This document shows positions 42,002-49,398 of a stretch of DNA of 55,251 nucleotides, piece by piece. The stretch is from Oligoflexus sp. Its GTDB lineage: Bacteria > Bdellovibrionota_B > Oligoflexia > Oligoflexales > Oligoflexaceae. The stretch's first letter is position 1; each line of letters begins with the position of its first letter. The stretch is from the NCBI RefSeq assembly GCF_035712445.1, contig NZ_DASTAT010000074.1, positions 1 to 55,251 on the forward strand, read 5' to 3'. The position numbers and the translations under genes are program-made. Below the pieces are notes generated by a model. The model saw only the letters and a program-made list of their open reading frames with translations, was not told the origin of the DNA and searched no databases.

Positions 42002-43279
42002 TTATTTGCCGGACATTTTTTTCAGGACGTCGAGGAAAGCCACGGTCGGCGCGAAGATCGCCGGGCAAGTGCCGTGTCTCAGCTTCGGACCTTCGGCCGG
42101 GCTTGGGAACGTGGTGACCACAACGTTCGGGCCTGGGAAGGCTTCCTTCGCAACTTTCACCGAACTCACAGGCACGACTTCATCATCCACGCAGTGGAAG
42201 AAGAGGGTCGTGGAGCGCGGCTGCCAGCCTTGATTGGTCAGGCTCTGCGACTTCAGGTAGCCGCGGAGTTTCGCAGCTTCGTTCAACTTGGGTTCAGCAC
42301 TCAGGAAATCAGCGACCAAGGCTGGTTCCAGCATCGCAGCGTTCTGCGTAGGGATCTTGGTGCCGATGTAGTCGTTATTGAATTGGCCAGTGAAAAGAGC
42401 GGAAACATTGGCAGTGGGCAGAGCGAAGATGGCTTCGGGATTGAAGTCATTCTGCGAAAGCCACTTGGTATAGGACAGAACGAGGAAAGGAATGTTCACA
42501 GGATGCACGGTTTCGCGCTGGAGGAGTTCCACGGCGATTGCTTCCAGGTTGTAAGGGCCGCCCGAGGGACCCGTGGCGACCAGAGGAAAGACGCCAGCGT
42601 AATTGGTTTCAATTTCTTTTTGCAGAGCGAGGGTCGCGTATCCGCCTTCCGAATAACCTTTCAGGAAGAGGGGACCTTTGCCGATCGTGTTCAGTTCTGC
42701 GAATTTGTAGGTCGCTTTCAAGAAGTCGATGCCAGCATCGGCATAGGCTCTTTCAACCAGATAGGGATGGAAGACTTTGCTGGACGAACCGTAGCCGATG
42801 TAATCCATCACCACGGTCACGAAACCTTGCGAAGCTTCGAAGATGCCTTCCGCTGGCGTGACCGAAGGCGCATCGGCTTTGCTGGTCACGGTTCCGTGCT
42901 GAACTCCGATCCAAGGATACGAAGCCTGTTTGCTGTCCGGAACGATCATCAGACCGGAAGCGACCACGGGCGTTGCAGCTGCGGTGGGCGTCGCGGGAGT
43001 TTGCGTCTGGTATTTCACGCGATAAATGTGAACACCATTCTGCGCTTGCAGTTTGAAGCCGGCGAGGATGGGGCCGAGGCGTTGCGCGACTTCATCTTGG
43101 CTCAGACTCACGACGTGCGTGGACTCGACCAGATCACCACGAGCGCTTTGTGCAGGCGCGTCGACCAATTGAAAATTGGCCGGACGATCCGGTTGCACGG
43201 ATTCAACTTTACTGCCTTCAGCGCAGGCCAGAAGACTGGCAAGGGCGCCGCAGACCAAGACGGGGCGGATACGAATCAT
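42002..43279 (-). CDS. Secreted alpha/beta-hydrolase lipase or esterase, lipoprotein
   Basis: A 425-residue protein with lipobox L-L-A-C (Cys19). It has the secretory-lipase style alpha/beta-hydrolase fold: I-G-V-Q-H-G-T (oxyanion region), D-Y-I-G-Y-G, nucleophile elbow G-Y-S-E-G (Ser210), the acid probably in C-V-D-D-E-V-V-P, and His in R-H-G-T-C-P. It should cleave ester bonds of lipids outside the cell while bound to the outer membrane. AAGGAA lies upstream of the ATG at 43279. The downstream fadL gene begins 24 bases after its stop, giving an operon for lipid use. The exact substrate is not known. Confidence 0.85.
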   Translation of the reverse strand: MIRIRPVLVCGALASLLACAEGSKVESVQPDRPANFQLVDAPAQSARGDLVESTHVVSLSQDEVAQRLGPILAGFKLQAQNGVHIYRVKYQTQTPATPTAAATPVVASGLMIVPDSKQASYPWIGVQHGTVTSKADAPSVTPAEGIFEASQGFVTVVMDYIGYGSSSKVFHPYLVERAYADAGIDFLKATYKFAELNTIGKGPLFLKGYSEGGYATLALQKEIETNYAGVFPLVATGPSGGPYNLEAIAVELLQRETVHPVNIPFLVLSYTKWLSQNDFNPEAIFALPTANVSALFTGQFNNDYIGTKIPTQNAAMLEPALVADFLSAEPKLNEAAKLRGYLKSQSLTNQGWQPRSTTLFFHCVDDEVVPVSSVKVAKEAFPGPNVVVTTFPSPAEGPKLRHGTCPAIFAPTVAFLDVLKKMSGK

Positions 43280-43462
43280 ACGCAGATTCCTTCCAAGTTT
43301 GACGGTGGTTTCAGACTAAGGGACAGTGTAGTTTCTTAGGTGATAAGTCCAGGCTTTGCAATGGAAAAGCTTTTTCGGAAGGGAGGCGCGTGGACCCGTG
43401 TCACGTCAAGGCTGGCGCGTTGATCGGGCCCTGAAGGCAGGTTTTATTAACGTTTTGACCTG

Positions 43463-43804
43463 TCAGCGTCGGCAGCCTGGACAAAGGCGCCGCAGGCTGT
43501 GGCCCAGAAAGCGGAGCCACCGGGCCTGGCGGGGCGGGGCGATTCCAATTCGACTGGCCATCCGTTGATAGGCCTTCATTTGGGGCGCATGCTCGATCAA
43601 GAAACTCCAGGCGTCGAGACCGGATAAAAGTTCACCACCGCGAAGAATTTGAAGTTCGTTCGGCCTCGCTTCCGTTGAAAATTTGGAAATCTGTGATTCC
43701 TGCCAGGCCTCGACCCGCCAGCCGCTCGGAGGATTGTTCTGCAGAAGAGAAGCCAGTGCGCGGCACACCACGCAGTAATTATCGAAGAGCACAATCACAT
43801 CCAT
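43463..43804 (-). CDS. DCC-family (DUF393) thiol-disulfide oxidoreductase-like protein
   Basis: A 113-residue protein of the DCC family, named for the N-terminal D-x-x-C-x-x-C. Here it reads L-F-D-N-Y-C-V-V-C (Cys11 and Cys14), with Asn for the usual Gly. The hydrophobic pattern then follows the family (L-A-S-L-L, S-F-L-I-E-H-A-P). A second C-x-x-C lies at the C-terminus (L-C-P-G-C-R-R). It is predicted to do dithiol/disulfide exchange; partners are unknown. GGGAG precedes the ATG at 43804. The subtilase terminator sits just upstream, so it has its own promoter or is read through. Confidence 0.85.
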   Translation of the reverse strand: MDVIVLFDNYCVVCRALASLLQNNPPSGWRVEAWQESQISKFSTEARPNELQILRGGELLSGLDAWSFLIEHAPQMKAYQRMASRIGIAPPRQARWLRFLGHSLRRLCPGCRR

Positions 43805-43816
43805 CCCGAGTCTCCC

Positions 43817-43858
43817 AAAAAAGTAAAAGCGAACAAGCCAGCGCTGGCTTATCCGCTT
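43817..43858 (-). terminator. Terminator of the subtilase gene with long perfect palindrome
   Basis: AAGCCAGCGCTGGCTT (43835-43850) is a perfect 16-bp palindrome. AAGCG and CGCTT (43827-43831, 43854-43858) extend the stem past a 3x3 internal loop. On the minus strand the hairpin is followed by TTTTACTTTTTT. Confidence 0.7.
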
Positions 43859-43893
43859 CGGCCTCCTTGGAAGGATACCACAGATCCTCGTGA

Positions 43894-45189
43894 TCAGTCG
43901 GCAAGGGCCCGGCCGACGTTCAGACGTCCACCGCTCATCACCCTTGTTTTCAAGGCTGAAATCGGATCCACGGTTTCCATGAGCCGGGCTTTGATTTCTT
44001 TCGCGGTCCAGTTCGGATGAGCCGCTTTCAGAAGAGCAGCCGCGCCCGCGACCACAGGAGCCGCCATGGATGTGCCGCTTAATTTTTGCGTGCGGGTGCC
44101 GAGCCAGGTGGAAAGCACGTTGCTGCCTGGAGCTGCGATATCCACGGTGCTTACACCGTAGCTTGAGTAAATGGCCAGAGCATCGGTCGAACCTGTAGCG
44201 GCAACCGACAGGATATTATCAAGATCATAACTCGCGGGCAGGGTTGCTTTCTTATCGTTGTTCGAGCCGTCGTTGCCGGCAGCAGCCACGAAGAGAAACC
44301 CTTGTTCGCCAGACTGAGCGATGAGTTCCTTCAAAGCATCCGGCTCATTCGGATCATAGGTATTATCCACCTGCCCACCCCAGCTGTTGCTGGTGATAGG
44401 AATGCCCATTTTATTAGCATATTCAATGGCCTTCAGGGCACCTTCGGTGTCCCCTTCGCCGGTCTTGCCGTCGATGAATTTCAGACCGACAATACTGACA
44501 TCCCAGTTAACACCCACGACGTTCATGCCGTTATTGCCCTTGGCCCCGATCAGACCCGCGCAGTGGGTGCCATGACCGTGATCGTCCATGGGATCGTTGG
44601 TGTTCTTGACAAAGTTCCAACCGCGGAAGTCATCAACATAACCGTTGCCATCATCGTCGACACCATTGCTGCGCTTGTCCTTGCCCTTGGCGTCGAGTCC
44701 GCTTTCACCCGGGTTGGTCCAGTAGTTGGGAGCCAGATCCGGATGCGTATAGTTCACGCCGGTGTCGATCACAGCGACGACCACTTCCTTGTCACCGGTG
44801 TTCACTTCCCACGCCTGCGTGCTGGCTATGTTCTTATGATGATACTGCGACCCATAGCTGGGGTCGTTGGGCGTTTTTGAAATTTTGAAGATGCGGTTGG
44901 CCTGAACGTAAGCCACATCAGGGTTCTGACGCAAAGCTTCCAGAGCATCGGCTTCCATGCCCTTATCTGTTTCGACGACGAAGGCATTCAAAGTCGAAAA
45001 ACTGTGAACGGGAGTAACCCCGGCGGCACGAAAGAGTGAGCGTGCGGCTGCGGCATCATCTTTCAAACGGACAATGTAACGATTCGGACGGTGAGGCTTC
45101 TCAAAATCAATCATACGAGCTTCGGCCAGGCTCACGCCTGAAACGCCTACACCTAAAAGAGTAGTCCATGCCGCCAGCATACCTCTCAT
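43894..45189 (-). CDS. Secreted subtilisin-family (S8) serine protease
   Basis: A 431-residue preproprotease. Signal peptide (cleavage near S-L-A-E-A), then an I9-type inhibitor/propeptide (Y-I-V-R-L-K-D-D-A through N-P-D-V-A-Y-V-Q-A-N, about 38-98), then the catalytic domain. The triad is Asp142 (V-I-D-T-G-V), His206 (H-G-T-H-C-A-G) and Ser374 (G-T-S-M-A-A-P), with oxyanion Asn306 (A-A-G-N-D). An Asp/Asn-rich loop (V-D-D-D-G-N-G-Y-V-D-D, about 177-187) is a probable calcium site. It is exported and self-processed, and degrades proteins outside the cell. AAAGGAG precedes ATG 45189. It is divergent from the TPR protein gene. Confidence 0.95.
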   Translation of the reverse strand: MRGMLAAWTTLLGVGVSGVSLAEARMIDFEKPHRPNRYIVRLKDDAAAARSLFRAAGVTPVHSFSTLNAFVVETDKGMEADALEALRQNPDVAYVQANRIFKISKTPNDPSYGSQYHHKNIASTQAWEVNTGDKEVVVAVIDTGVNYTHPDLAPNYWTNPGESGLDAKGKDKRSNGVDDDGNGYVDDFRGWNFVKNTNDPMDDHGHGTHCAGLIGAKGNNGMNVVGVNWDVSIVGLKFIDGKTGEGDTEGALKAIEYANKMGIPITSNSWGGQVDNTYDPNEPDALKELIAQSGEQGFLFVAAAGNDGSNNDKKATLPASYDLDNILSVAATGSTDALAIYSSYGVSTVDIAAPGSNVLSTWLGTRTQKLSGTSMAAPVVAGAAALLKAAHPNWTAKEIKARLMETVDPISALKTRVMSGGRLNVGRALAD

Positions 45190-45327
45190 AATCGGCTCCT
45201 TTTGCGAATTTGTATAAAAGCATCAGGGCGTCATCCTACTAAGGTCGGCCAGCTGGTCAATTCAATGATTTGGAACGAAAGCGCGTTAAGAATTCTTCGT
45301 AAGCTGGTGGACAACGTGGGAATCGCT

Positions 45328-45333
45328 TATAAT
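45328..45333 (+). promoter_or_regulatory. Perfect -10 box upstream of the receiver-like/TPR gene
   Basis: TATAAT is a perfect -10 hexamer 31 bases before the start codon at 45364. No good -35 lies at 16-18 bases (TGGACA is only 14 bases upstream), so an activator may be needed. Confidence 0.35.
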
Positions 45334-45363
45334 TTTTTTTGTAGATCGCCAAGAGGACGAAGA

Positions 45364-46539
45364 ATGGTTGATTTGTTAAGCCGTAAGGTTCTCTCGCTGT
45401 GTGCTCAGCAAAACCGTGAACTGGTGCGCAAAGCATTGGCCATGGCGAACTATAAAGTGAGCTTTATCAGCTCGCTGAGCGAAGTCACATCCGCCATCGC
45501 TGAATTCAAGCCGAGCGTTATGGTTCACGACTGGGCGGCCGTCGACGAAACCCAGACCCGTAAATTCCACCTCAATTTTGCCCGGACCAGCACCGCCACA
45601 GAGCTCGTGCGCGTTCTGATCGTGCCGGACGTCACGCCCAATCTTTTGGCCTTTGCCAACGATGCCCTCATCGAGCGCGTTTACAGCTACGGCTCGGCGA
45701 GCCTGAATCTGGGGGCGGAGCTGGATATGGTGACCTCGGTCCAGGATAAGAGTGAAATAGCCCAGCTCGTTCGCGAGACGCGGGCGGAAGGCTTCAAGTA
45801 CGATCAGCAGAAACTGGATAGTAAGGTCGAGGAGCTTTATCAGAAGTTCCCCCACGATAACAAGGTGAAACTTGAATTCGGCAACCTGAACTTCCGGCAG
45901 AATAAATATGCCGAGGCCTTGGTCCTGGCTTCGGACCTCGTGGCGCGTGAGCCGCAGAACCTGCGAGCCATGAATCTGATGGCCCGGGCCATGATGAAAC
46001 AGGGGCAGTGGGATAAAGCCTTGGAAACCCTGGAGCAGGCTCAGATCCTGAGTCCCTCCAATCCCGAGCGCCTCGTTATGATCGGCGATGCGTGCTATGG
46101 CAAGGGCGATCTGAACAAGGCCCTGCAGTGCTACGAAGAAGCCGCGGATCTTGATCCCGACATGGTTCCCGCTGCGCATCGGCAGATGGGGCAAATCAAA
46201 TTGGAAATGGGGCAGGTCGAGGAAGCTCTCAATCTTTTCAAAAACAGCGTGTCCGAAGACGAGTCAGCTGGATTCTTCAATAATGCAGCGGTCGCCGCTG
46301 TTCGAGACGGCAAGCCGGAGCAGGCTCTGAAACTCTATGAAACAGCCATGCGGGCTCTCAAAACCAATCGCCTGAAGCCGCTGATTCATTTCAACATCGC
46401 CTTGTCCCATCGCCGTCTTGGTGACAACGAAGGTGCCGTCAAGCATCTGAAAAAAGCGCTGCAGATTGATCCCAATTATGAGAAAGCGAAGGTGCAGCTT
46501 GAGCAGCTGCTGCGACAGCCGCTGAAGAAATCATCTTGA
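45364..46539 (+). CDS. Receiver-like and TPR repeat protein
   Basis: A 391-residue cytoplasmic protein. Residues 1-125 are a receiver-like fold: a potential phosphoacceptor is kept as Asp56 (V-M-V-H-D-W) but the N-terminal acidic pair is lost (L-C-A-Q-Q-N) and Lys is not in the usual context. From about 155 come six or more TPR repeats with the usual small and aromatic residues (A-L-E-T-L-E-Q-A-Q-I-L-S-P-S-N-P-E, A-L-Q-C-Y-E-E-A-A-D-L-D-P). I chose ATG 45364 (GAGGA six bases upstream); the longer frame lacks a site. The build matches the protein at 13393-15438 on a smaller scale. It is probably a scaffold for protein-protein contacts. Confidence 0.85.
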   Translation: MVDLLSRKVLSLCAQQNRELVRKALAMANYKVSFISSLSEVTSAIAEFKPSVMVHDWAAVDETQTRKFHLNFARTSTATELVRVLIVPDVTPNLLAFANDALIERVYSYGSASLNLGAELDMVTSVQDKSEIAQLVRETRAEGFKYDQQKLDSKVEELYQKFPHDNKVKLEFGNLNFRQNKYAEALVLASDLVAREPQNLRAMNLMARAMMKQGQWDKALETLEQAQILSPSNPERLVMIGDACYGKGDLNKALQCYEEAADLDPDMVPAAHRQMGQIKLEMGQVEEALNLFKNSVSEDESAGFFNNAAVAAVRDGKPEQALKLYETAMRALKTNRLKPLIHFNIALSHRRLGDNEGAVKHLKKALQIDPNYEKAKVQLEQLLRQPLKKSS

Positions 46540-46542
46540 AAC

Positions 46543-46568
46543 AAAAAAAAGGGCCGAAAGGCCCTTTT
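46543..46568. terminator. Bidirectional rho-independent terminator
   Basis: AAAAGGGCC-GAAA-GGCCCTTTT is a perfect stem with a GNRA loop. T runs follow on both strands (TTTTGTT on plus, TTTTTTTTGTTT on minus), so it serves the TPR gene and the convergent lipoprotein gene. Confidence 0.9.
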
Positions 46569-46586
46569 GTTATATCGAGGGGCAGC

Positions 46587-47303
46587 TCAGGGGCAGACTT
46601 CCCTGAAGCTGATGTTTTTGGCGACGCGACCGGAATCTATGGATACGGTCCCGACTTTTGCGCCACAGGCTGTGACGAGTTCGAGCTTATTGATGACCTT
46701 GCCGGCGTCGATGTCCACGCAGTAAAGGGCGTTCTTGTTCATCATGGACAGACTGACTTTGGCGATTCGCGTCGCGGACTCGATCTTCACAAAGACAATT
46801 TCAGGATTGCTGCCGGCCAGCTGAAGATTGGTCTTTCTCAGCTTCTGCACATCAAGGGTAAACGTCCGAATATCAATCATGGCATCACTGGCCCAGGGCA
46901 GCCGTTCCCATTGGGGATAGCAGGCCGCGAGTTGCGCTTTAATCTCGGGCGGCAGGCTGGGCTTGGGCTTGCTGGGTACATCAGGATTTTTCACGGGCGC
47001 GGGACTTTTGGGCGTTTCCGTGACCTTGGGGGTATCTGTCGACGCAGGCTCATCTTTCGGAGCGGAGGTTGTCGACGGCAGAACGCTCGTATAGGTTTCC
47101 ACTACTTCCTGGCTGATGATCGCCAGTTCATCACTGCGAATCGAAGCCGTAACGAAGGCCCCCTCTTCGGATGGCACCTGATAAACCTCGGCGTCGGATT
47201 CATCGTCCGCGGGAAGGCCGCTGGAGCGTTTGGATTCCATCACATGGTTATTGGAACAGGCGACGAGACCAAAGACCAAAGCGATTACGAATGACGTTTT
47301 CAT
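46587..47303 (-). CDS. Predicted lipoprotein with Pro-rich linker, unknown function
   Basis: A 238-residue protein. Signal M-K-T-S-F-V-I-A-L-V-F-G-L-V-A-C gives the lipobox L-V-A-C. A long Pro/Thr/Ser/Lys linker (about residues 75-115, with P-K-D-E-P-A-S-T-D-T-P and K-S-P-A-P-V-K-N-P) separates it from a C-terminal domain (Q-L-A-A-C-Y-P-Q-W-E-R to F-R-E-V-C-P) with four Cys, likely two disulfides. Such linkers span the periplasm or extend from the surface. No family is recognised. Its upstream region has copies of the TGTGACG-type motif (47369-47509), so it may be co-regulated with the next operon. It shares the terminator at 46543-46568. Confidence 0.75.
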   Translation of the reverse strand: MKTSFVIALVFGLVACSNNHVMESKRSSGLPADDESDAEVYQVPSEEGAFVTASIRSDELAIISQEVVETYTSVLPSTTSAPKDEPASTDTPKVTETPKSPAPVKNPDVPSKPKPSLPPEIKAQLAACYPQWERLPWASDAMIDIRTFTLDVQKLRKTNLQLAGSNPEIVFVKIESATRIAKVSLSMMNKNALYCVDIDAGKVINKLELVTACGAKVGTVSIDSGRVAKNISFREVCP

Positions 47304-47368
47304 GATTCCCCCAGTATTCTGTTGTTACCCAGCTTTATCCTGACTGTTGCAAAATCGAGGCCGCTGAA

Positions 47369-47509
47369 CGTCACAAAAAAGTGATGCAAATTCAAAAATA
47401 TGTGACGATCGCTGTGACCGTCCCGTCAGGAAAGTAGGGGGCGTGCTGGCCCTTTTTTTCGTGCGGAGGATGAATCTGGCGGCAAGTTCAGGAGGTTCCG
47501 GGCGTCACA
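47369..47509. promoter_or_regulatory. Cluster of TGTGAC-type motifs upstream of the lipoprotein gene
   Basis: CGTCACA (47369-47375), TGTGACG (47401-47407), TGTGACC (47413-47419) and CGTCACA (47503-47509). The middle pair is a tandem repeat with a 5-base gap, close to the exact TGTGACG-N4-TGTGACG repeats in the next intergenic region. It lies upstream of the minus-strand lipoprotein gene. Confidence 0.4.
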
Positions 47510-47534
47510 TTCAGACTTTGACAGTGATCCAACT

Positions 47535-47921
47535 TTAAACAGGGGCATCGAGGTCTTCAAAGATCTGTATCACGAGCTGCTCCAGGCGAGCTTTGCTGAT
47601 CGGTTTTATGATCCAGGCCACGATATTCAGATCCTTGGCCTCGGACCCTCGGCTTTCAAATTCTGTCGTGATCATGACCACAGGACAGCTTAGAGCCCGG
47701 CCCTTGTCGCGTAAGCTGCGGAGGATATCAATGCCCGTCATGCCAGGCATTTGGTAATCCATGAGCACAAGGTCATAAGGCTGGGGCTGATTCTGCAAAA
47801 GCGCAAAGCCTCGGTTGCCGTCCTCGGCTTCCGTTACGTCAAGATCCTTGATGCCGCGCAGGGCATCCAGGATTCCCTTTCTTACCGATTCCGCGTCTTC
47901 AACGACCAATACTCGTCGCAT
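47535..47921 (-). CDS. CheY-like response regulator receiver protein
   Basis: A 128-residue single receiver domain with all key residues: acidic residues in V-V-E-D-A-E-S, phosphoacceptor Asp in V-L-M-D-Y-Q-M-P-G-M-T-G (about residue 55), Thr in M-I-T-T-E, and Lys in I-I-K-P-I. It has no output domain, so it acts by protein contact, as CheY does, or in a phosphorelay. Its ATG directly follows the stop of the TPR regulator (TGA-ATG), so the two are translated together and probably work together. The CheA-like kinase at 50639-53371 is a plausible phosphodonor (inference). Confidence 0.9.
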   Translation of the reverse strand: MRRVLVVEDAESVRKGILDALRGIKDLDVTEAEDGNRGFALLQNQPQPYDLVLMDYQMPGMTGIDILRSLRDKGRALSCPVVMITTEFESRGSEAKDLNIVAWIIKPISKARLEQLVIQIFEDLDAPV

Positions 47922-49034
47922 TCACTTCCCTCCCTGCTGCATCGTACGCAATATATTTTCAAAGAAAGGCGATCCATGCGCAAGCTCTGAGGCCATTTCC
48001 AGATACTGCAGAGCCGCCTCCTGATTGGTGTGGAGCGCATGCGTCCGGGCCAAAAGAAGATAGGACTCGAATTGATAGAGCCGCGGCATCTTATGGATAA
48101 AGCCTGAAAGCTCCTGGCATTTGGCGATCGAATCAGCCTTTTTTTCCTGCAGGCTGAGCAGCAGGGCTTCATAGGCAAGGCAGCGAGCATAACCCAAACG
48201 ATAGCCGATGGATTCCATCAGTGTTCGCGCCCTCGCGAGCTGACCTGCGCTTTGCTGCGGGTCTACATCAAGCCCCTCAAGACAGATCGCAAGGCCCAGG
48301 TTGGCCTGTATGAAGAGTGTCAGGTCATCGCTGCTGTGCGGAAAACTCTGAAGACCTCGGTTCCAGGTTTCATGGGCCTCCTTGCGACGGGACTGCAGCA
48401 TGTAGCATAAACCCGAGAGCAGGTAGGCGAGGGACACGACCCACTCAGACTGTCCCTGCACGACGACCCGCTTCAGCAGGCGATGGCCGTCGTCGAGGCG
48501 ATTTTTCCAAAGGAGACCAAGGGCTTCACAGAGATTGGCCTTGGCTATGACTTCAAAAAGCTCATAGTTTTTATGCGCGGGATCCAAAGGTCGGGACCAG
48601 CCTTCAACTCCCGATCCATTCATTTCCATGAGGGCCTGCATAGCCTCACACAGGGAACGATTCACATGCCCATGCTCCAAAACGTCGGGATGTACCGAAG
48701 TTTTATAGAGCAGCGCCACCTCGCGCCAAAGTCCCGAGTAAAGGCCAAGCCGAAGAAAGTCATCGCCGCGGATGCGCTCGGCCGGATTCAAGGGCTGCGA
48801 CGGAGGCATGACCTCGGCGGGAATTTCCGGTGATAGCCAGGACAGTTCGCAGCCGAGCAGGGTGCTGAGCCTACGGACTTTGCTTTCCTCGATATAGTCG
48901 ACCTTGCCCGCCAGCCAGCGGCTGAAGGTCTCGCGCGACACGCCAATATCCACGGCAAGGTCCATTTTTTTCAAACGGGCCTTGGCCACGGCGGACTTGA
49001 GATTTGAAACATTCAGCTTAACCCGGTTGGTCAT
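47922..49034 (-). CDS. Helix-turn-helix and TPR-like regulator
   Basis: A 370-residue protein. Residues about 8-60 form an XRE/lambda-repressor-like helix-turn-helix: L-K-S-A-V-A-K-A-R-L-K-K-M-D-L-A-V-D followed by V-S-R-E-T-F-S-R-W-L-A-G-K. The rest (90-365) is TPR-like helical repeats, as in proteins that bind peptides or partner proteins. It is likely a transcriptional regulator whose TPR part senses a partner, possibly the CheY-like protein encoded by the coupled downstream gene. ATG 49034 lies about 25 bases after a tandem TGTGACG repeat, so it may regulate itself. Which DNA it binds is inference. Confidence 0.8.
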   Translation of the reverse strand: MTNRVKLNVSNLKSAVAKARLKKMDLAVDIGVSRETFSRWLAGKVDYIEESKVRRLSTLLGCELSWLSPEIPAEVMPPSQPLNPAERIRGDDFLRLGLYSGLWREVALLYKTSVHPDVLEHGHVNRSLCEAMQALMEMNGSGVEGWSRPLDPAHKNYELFEVIAKANLCEALGLLWKNRLDDGHRLLKRVVVQGQSEWVVSLAYLLSGLCYMLQSRRKEAHETWNRGLQSFPHSSDDLTLFIQANLGLAICLEGLDVDPQQSAGQLARARTLMESIGYRLGYARCLAYEALLLSLQEKKADSIAKCQELSGFIHKMPRLYQFESYLLLARTHALHTNQEAALQYLEMASELAHGSPFFENILRTMQQGGK

Positions 49035-49059
49035 GCACGACCGATCCTTTCCGTCCGCT

Positions 49060-49077
49060 CGTCACAGAAGCGTCACA
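49060..49077 (-). promoter_or_regulatory. Tandem TGTGACG repeat upstream of the HTH-TPR operon
   Basis: On the minus strand this reads TGTGACG-CTTC-TGTGACG, two identical 7-mers one helical turn (11 bases) apart, ending 25 bases before the start codon at 49034. Its closeness to the start suggests repression or autoregulation. Confidence 0.55.
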
Positions 49078-49234
49078 AACTTATCGACCGCAGTCTCCCT
49101 TTTCCTAAGGGTTCGGCGATTTTATTTGCTCTTTTAGGGATTTGAGCCCATCCGGGTTGGAGTATTCGTGCGGCCGTGTCCTTGGGTAAGGATTGAGTTT
49201 TTCAGGAAAACTTGTGGCGCGTCCAAGTCCTGCA

Positions 49235-49280
49235 TGTGACGCGCGTGTGACGTTGGCTATTTTTAATACAAGCCTTTAAT
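49235..49280 (+). promoter_or_regulatory. Tandem TGTGACG repeat and promoter upstream of the prepilin gene
   Basis: TGTGACG-CGCG-TGTGACG (49235-49252) directly abuts TTGGCT (49253-49258), followed after 16 bases by TTTAAT (49275-49280). An activator on the repeats would touch the -35 region, the usual class II position. The gap to the start codon is about 119 bases. Confidence 0.5.
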
Positions 49281-49398
49281 TCCCCGTAATGTCAGCCCCT
49301 ATCGCGACGCTTCAAATTCAGGCTCACATCGGGCGATAAGTCTTCCATACATTCACGGCAAAGTGCGTACCATGCGACAGGATTAGGGGGTAAGTCTT

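Larger units (their letters stand above)
49035..49398. other. Divergent intergenic region with paired tandem repeats
   Basis: The region lies between the HTH-TPR operon (minus) and the prepilin gene (plus). It holds two tandem repeats of TGTGACG facing each way (49060-49077 and 49235-49252) and a promoter-like pair for the plus strand (TTGGCT 49253-49258, TTTAAT 49275-49280). No open frame is convincing. Confidence 0.5.

Noticed and set aside
47437..47468. Possible plus-strand terminator (GGGC hairpin with seven T)
   Set aside because: The stem is only about four base pairs and no plus-strand gene ends nearby.
49060..49252. CRP/FNR-type site reading of the TGTGA motifs
   Set aside because: CRP sites are inverted (TGTGA-N6-TCACA); these are direct repeats with a 4-base gap.
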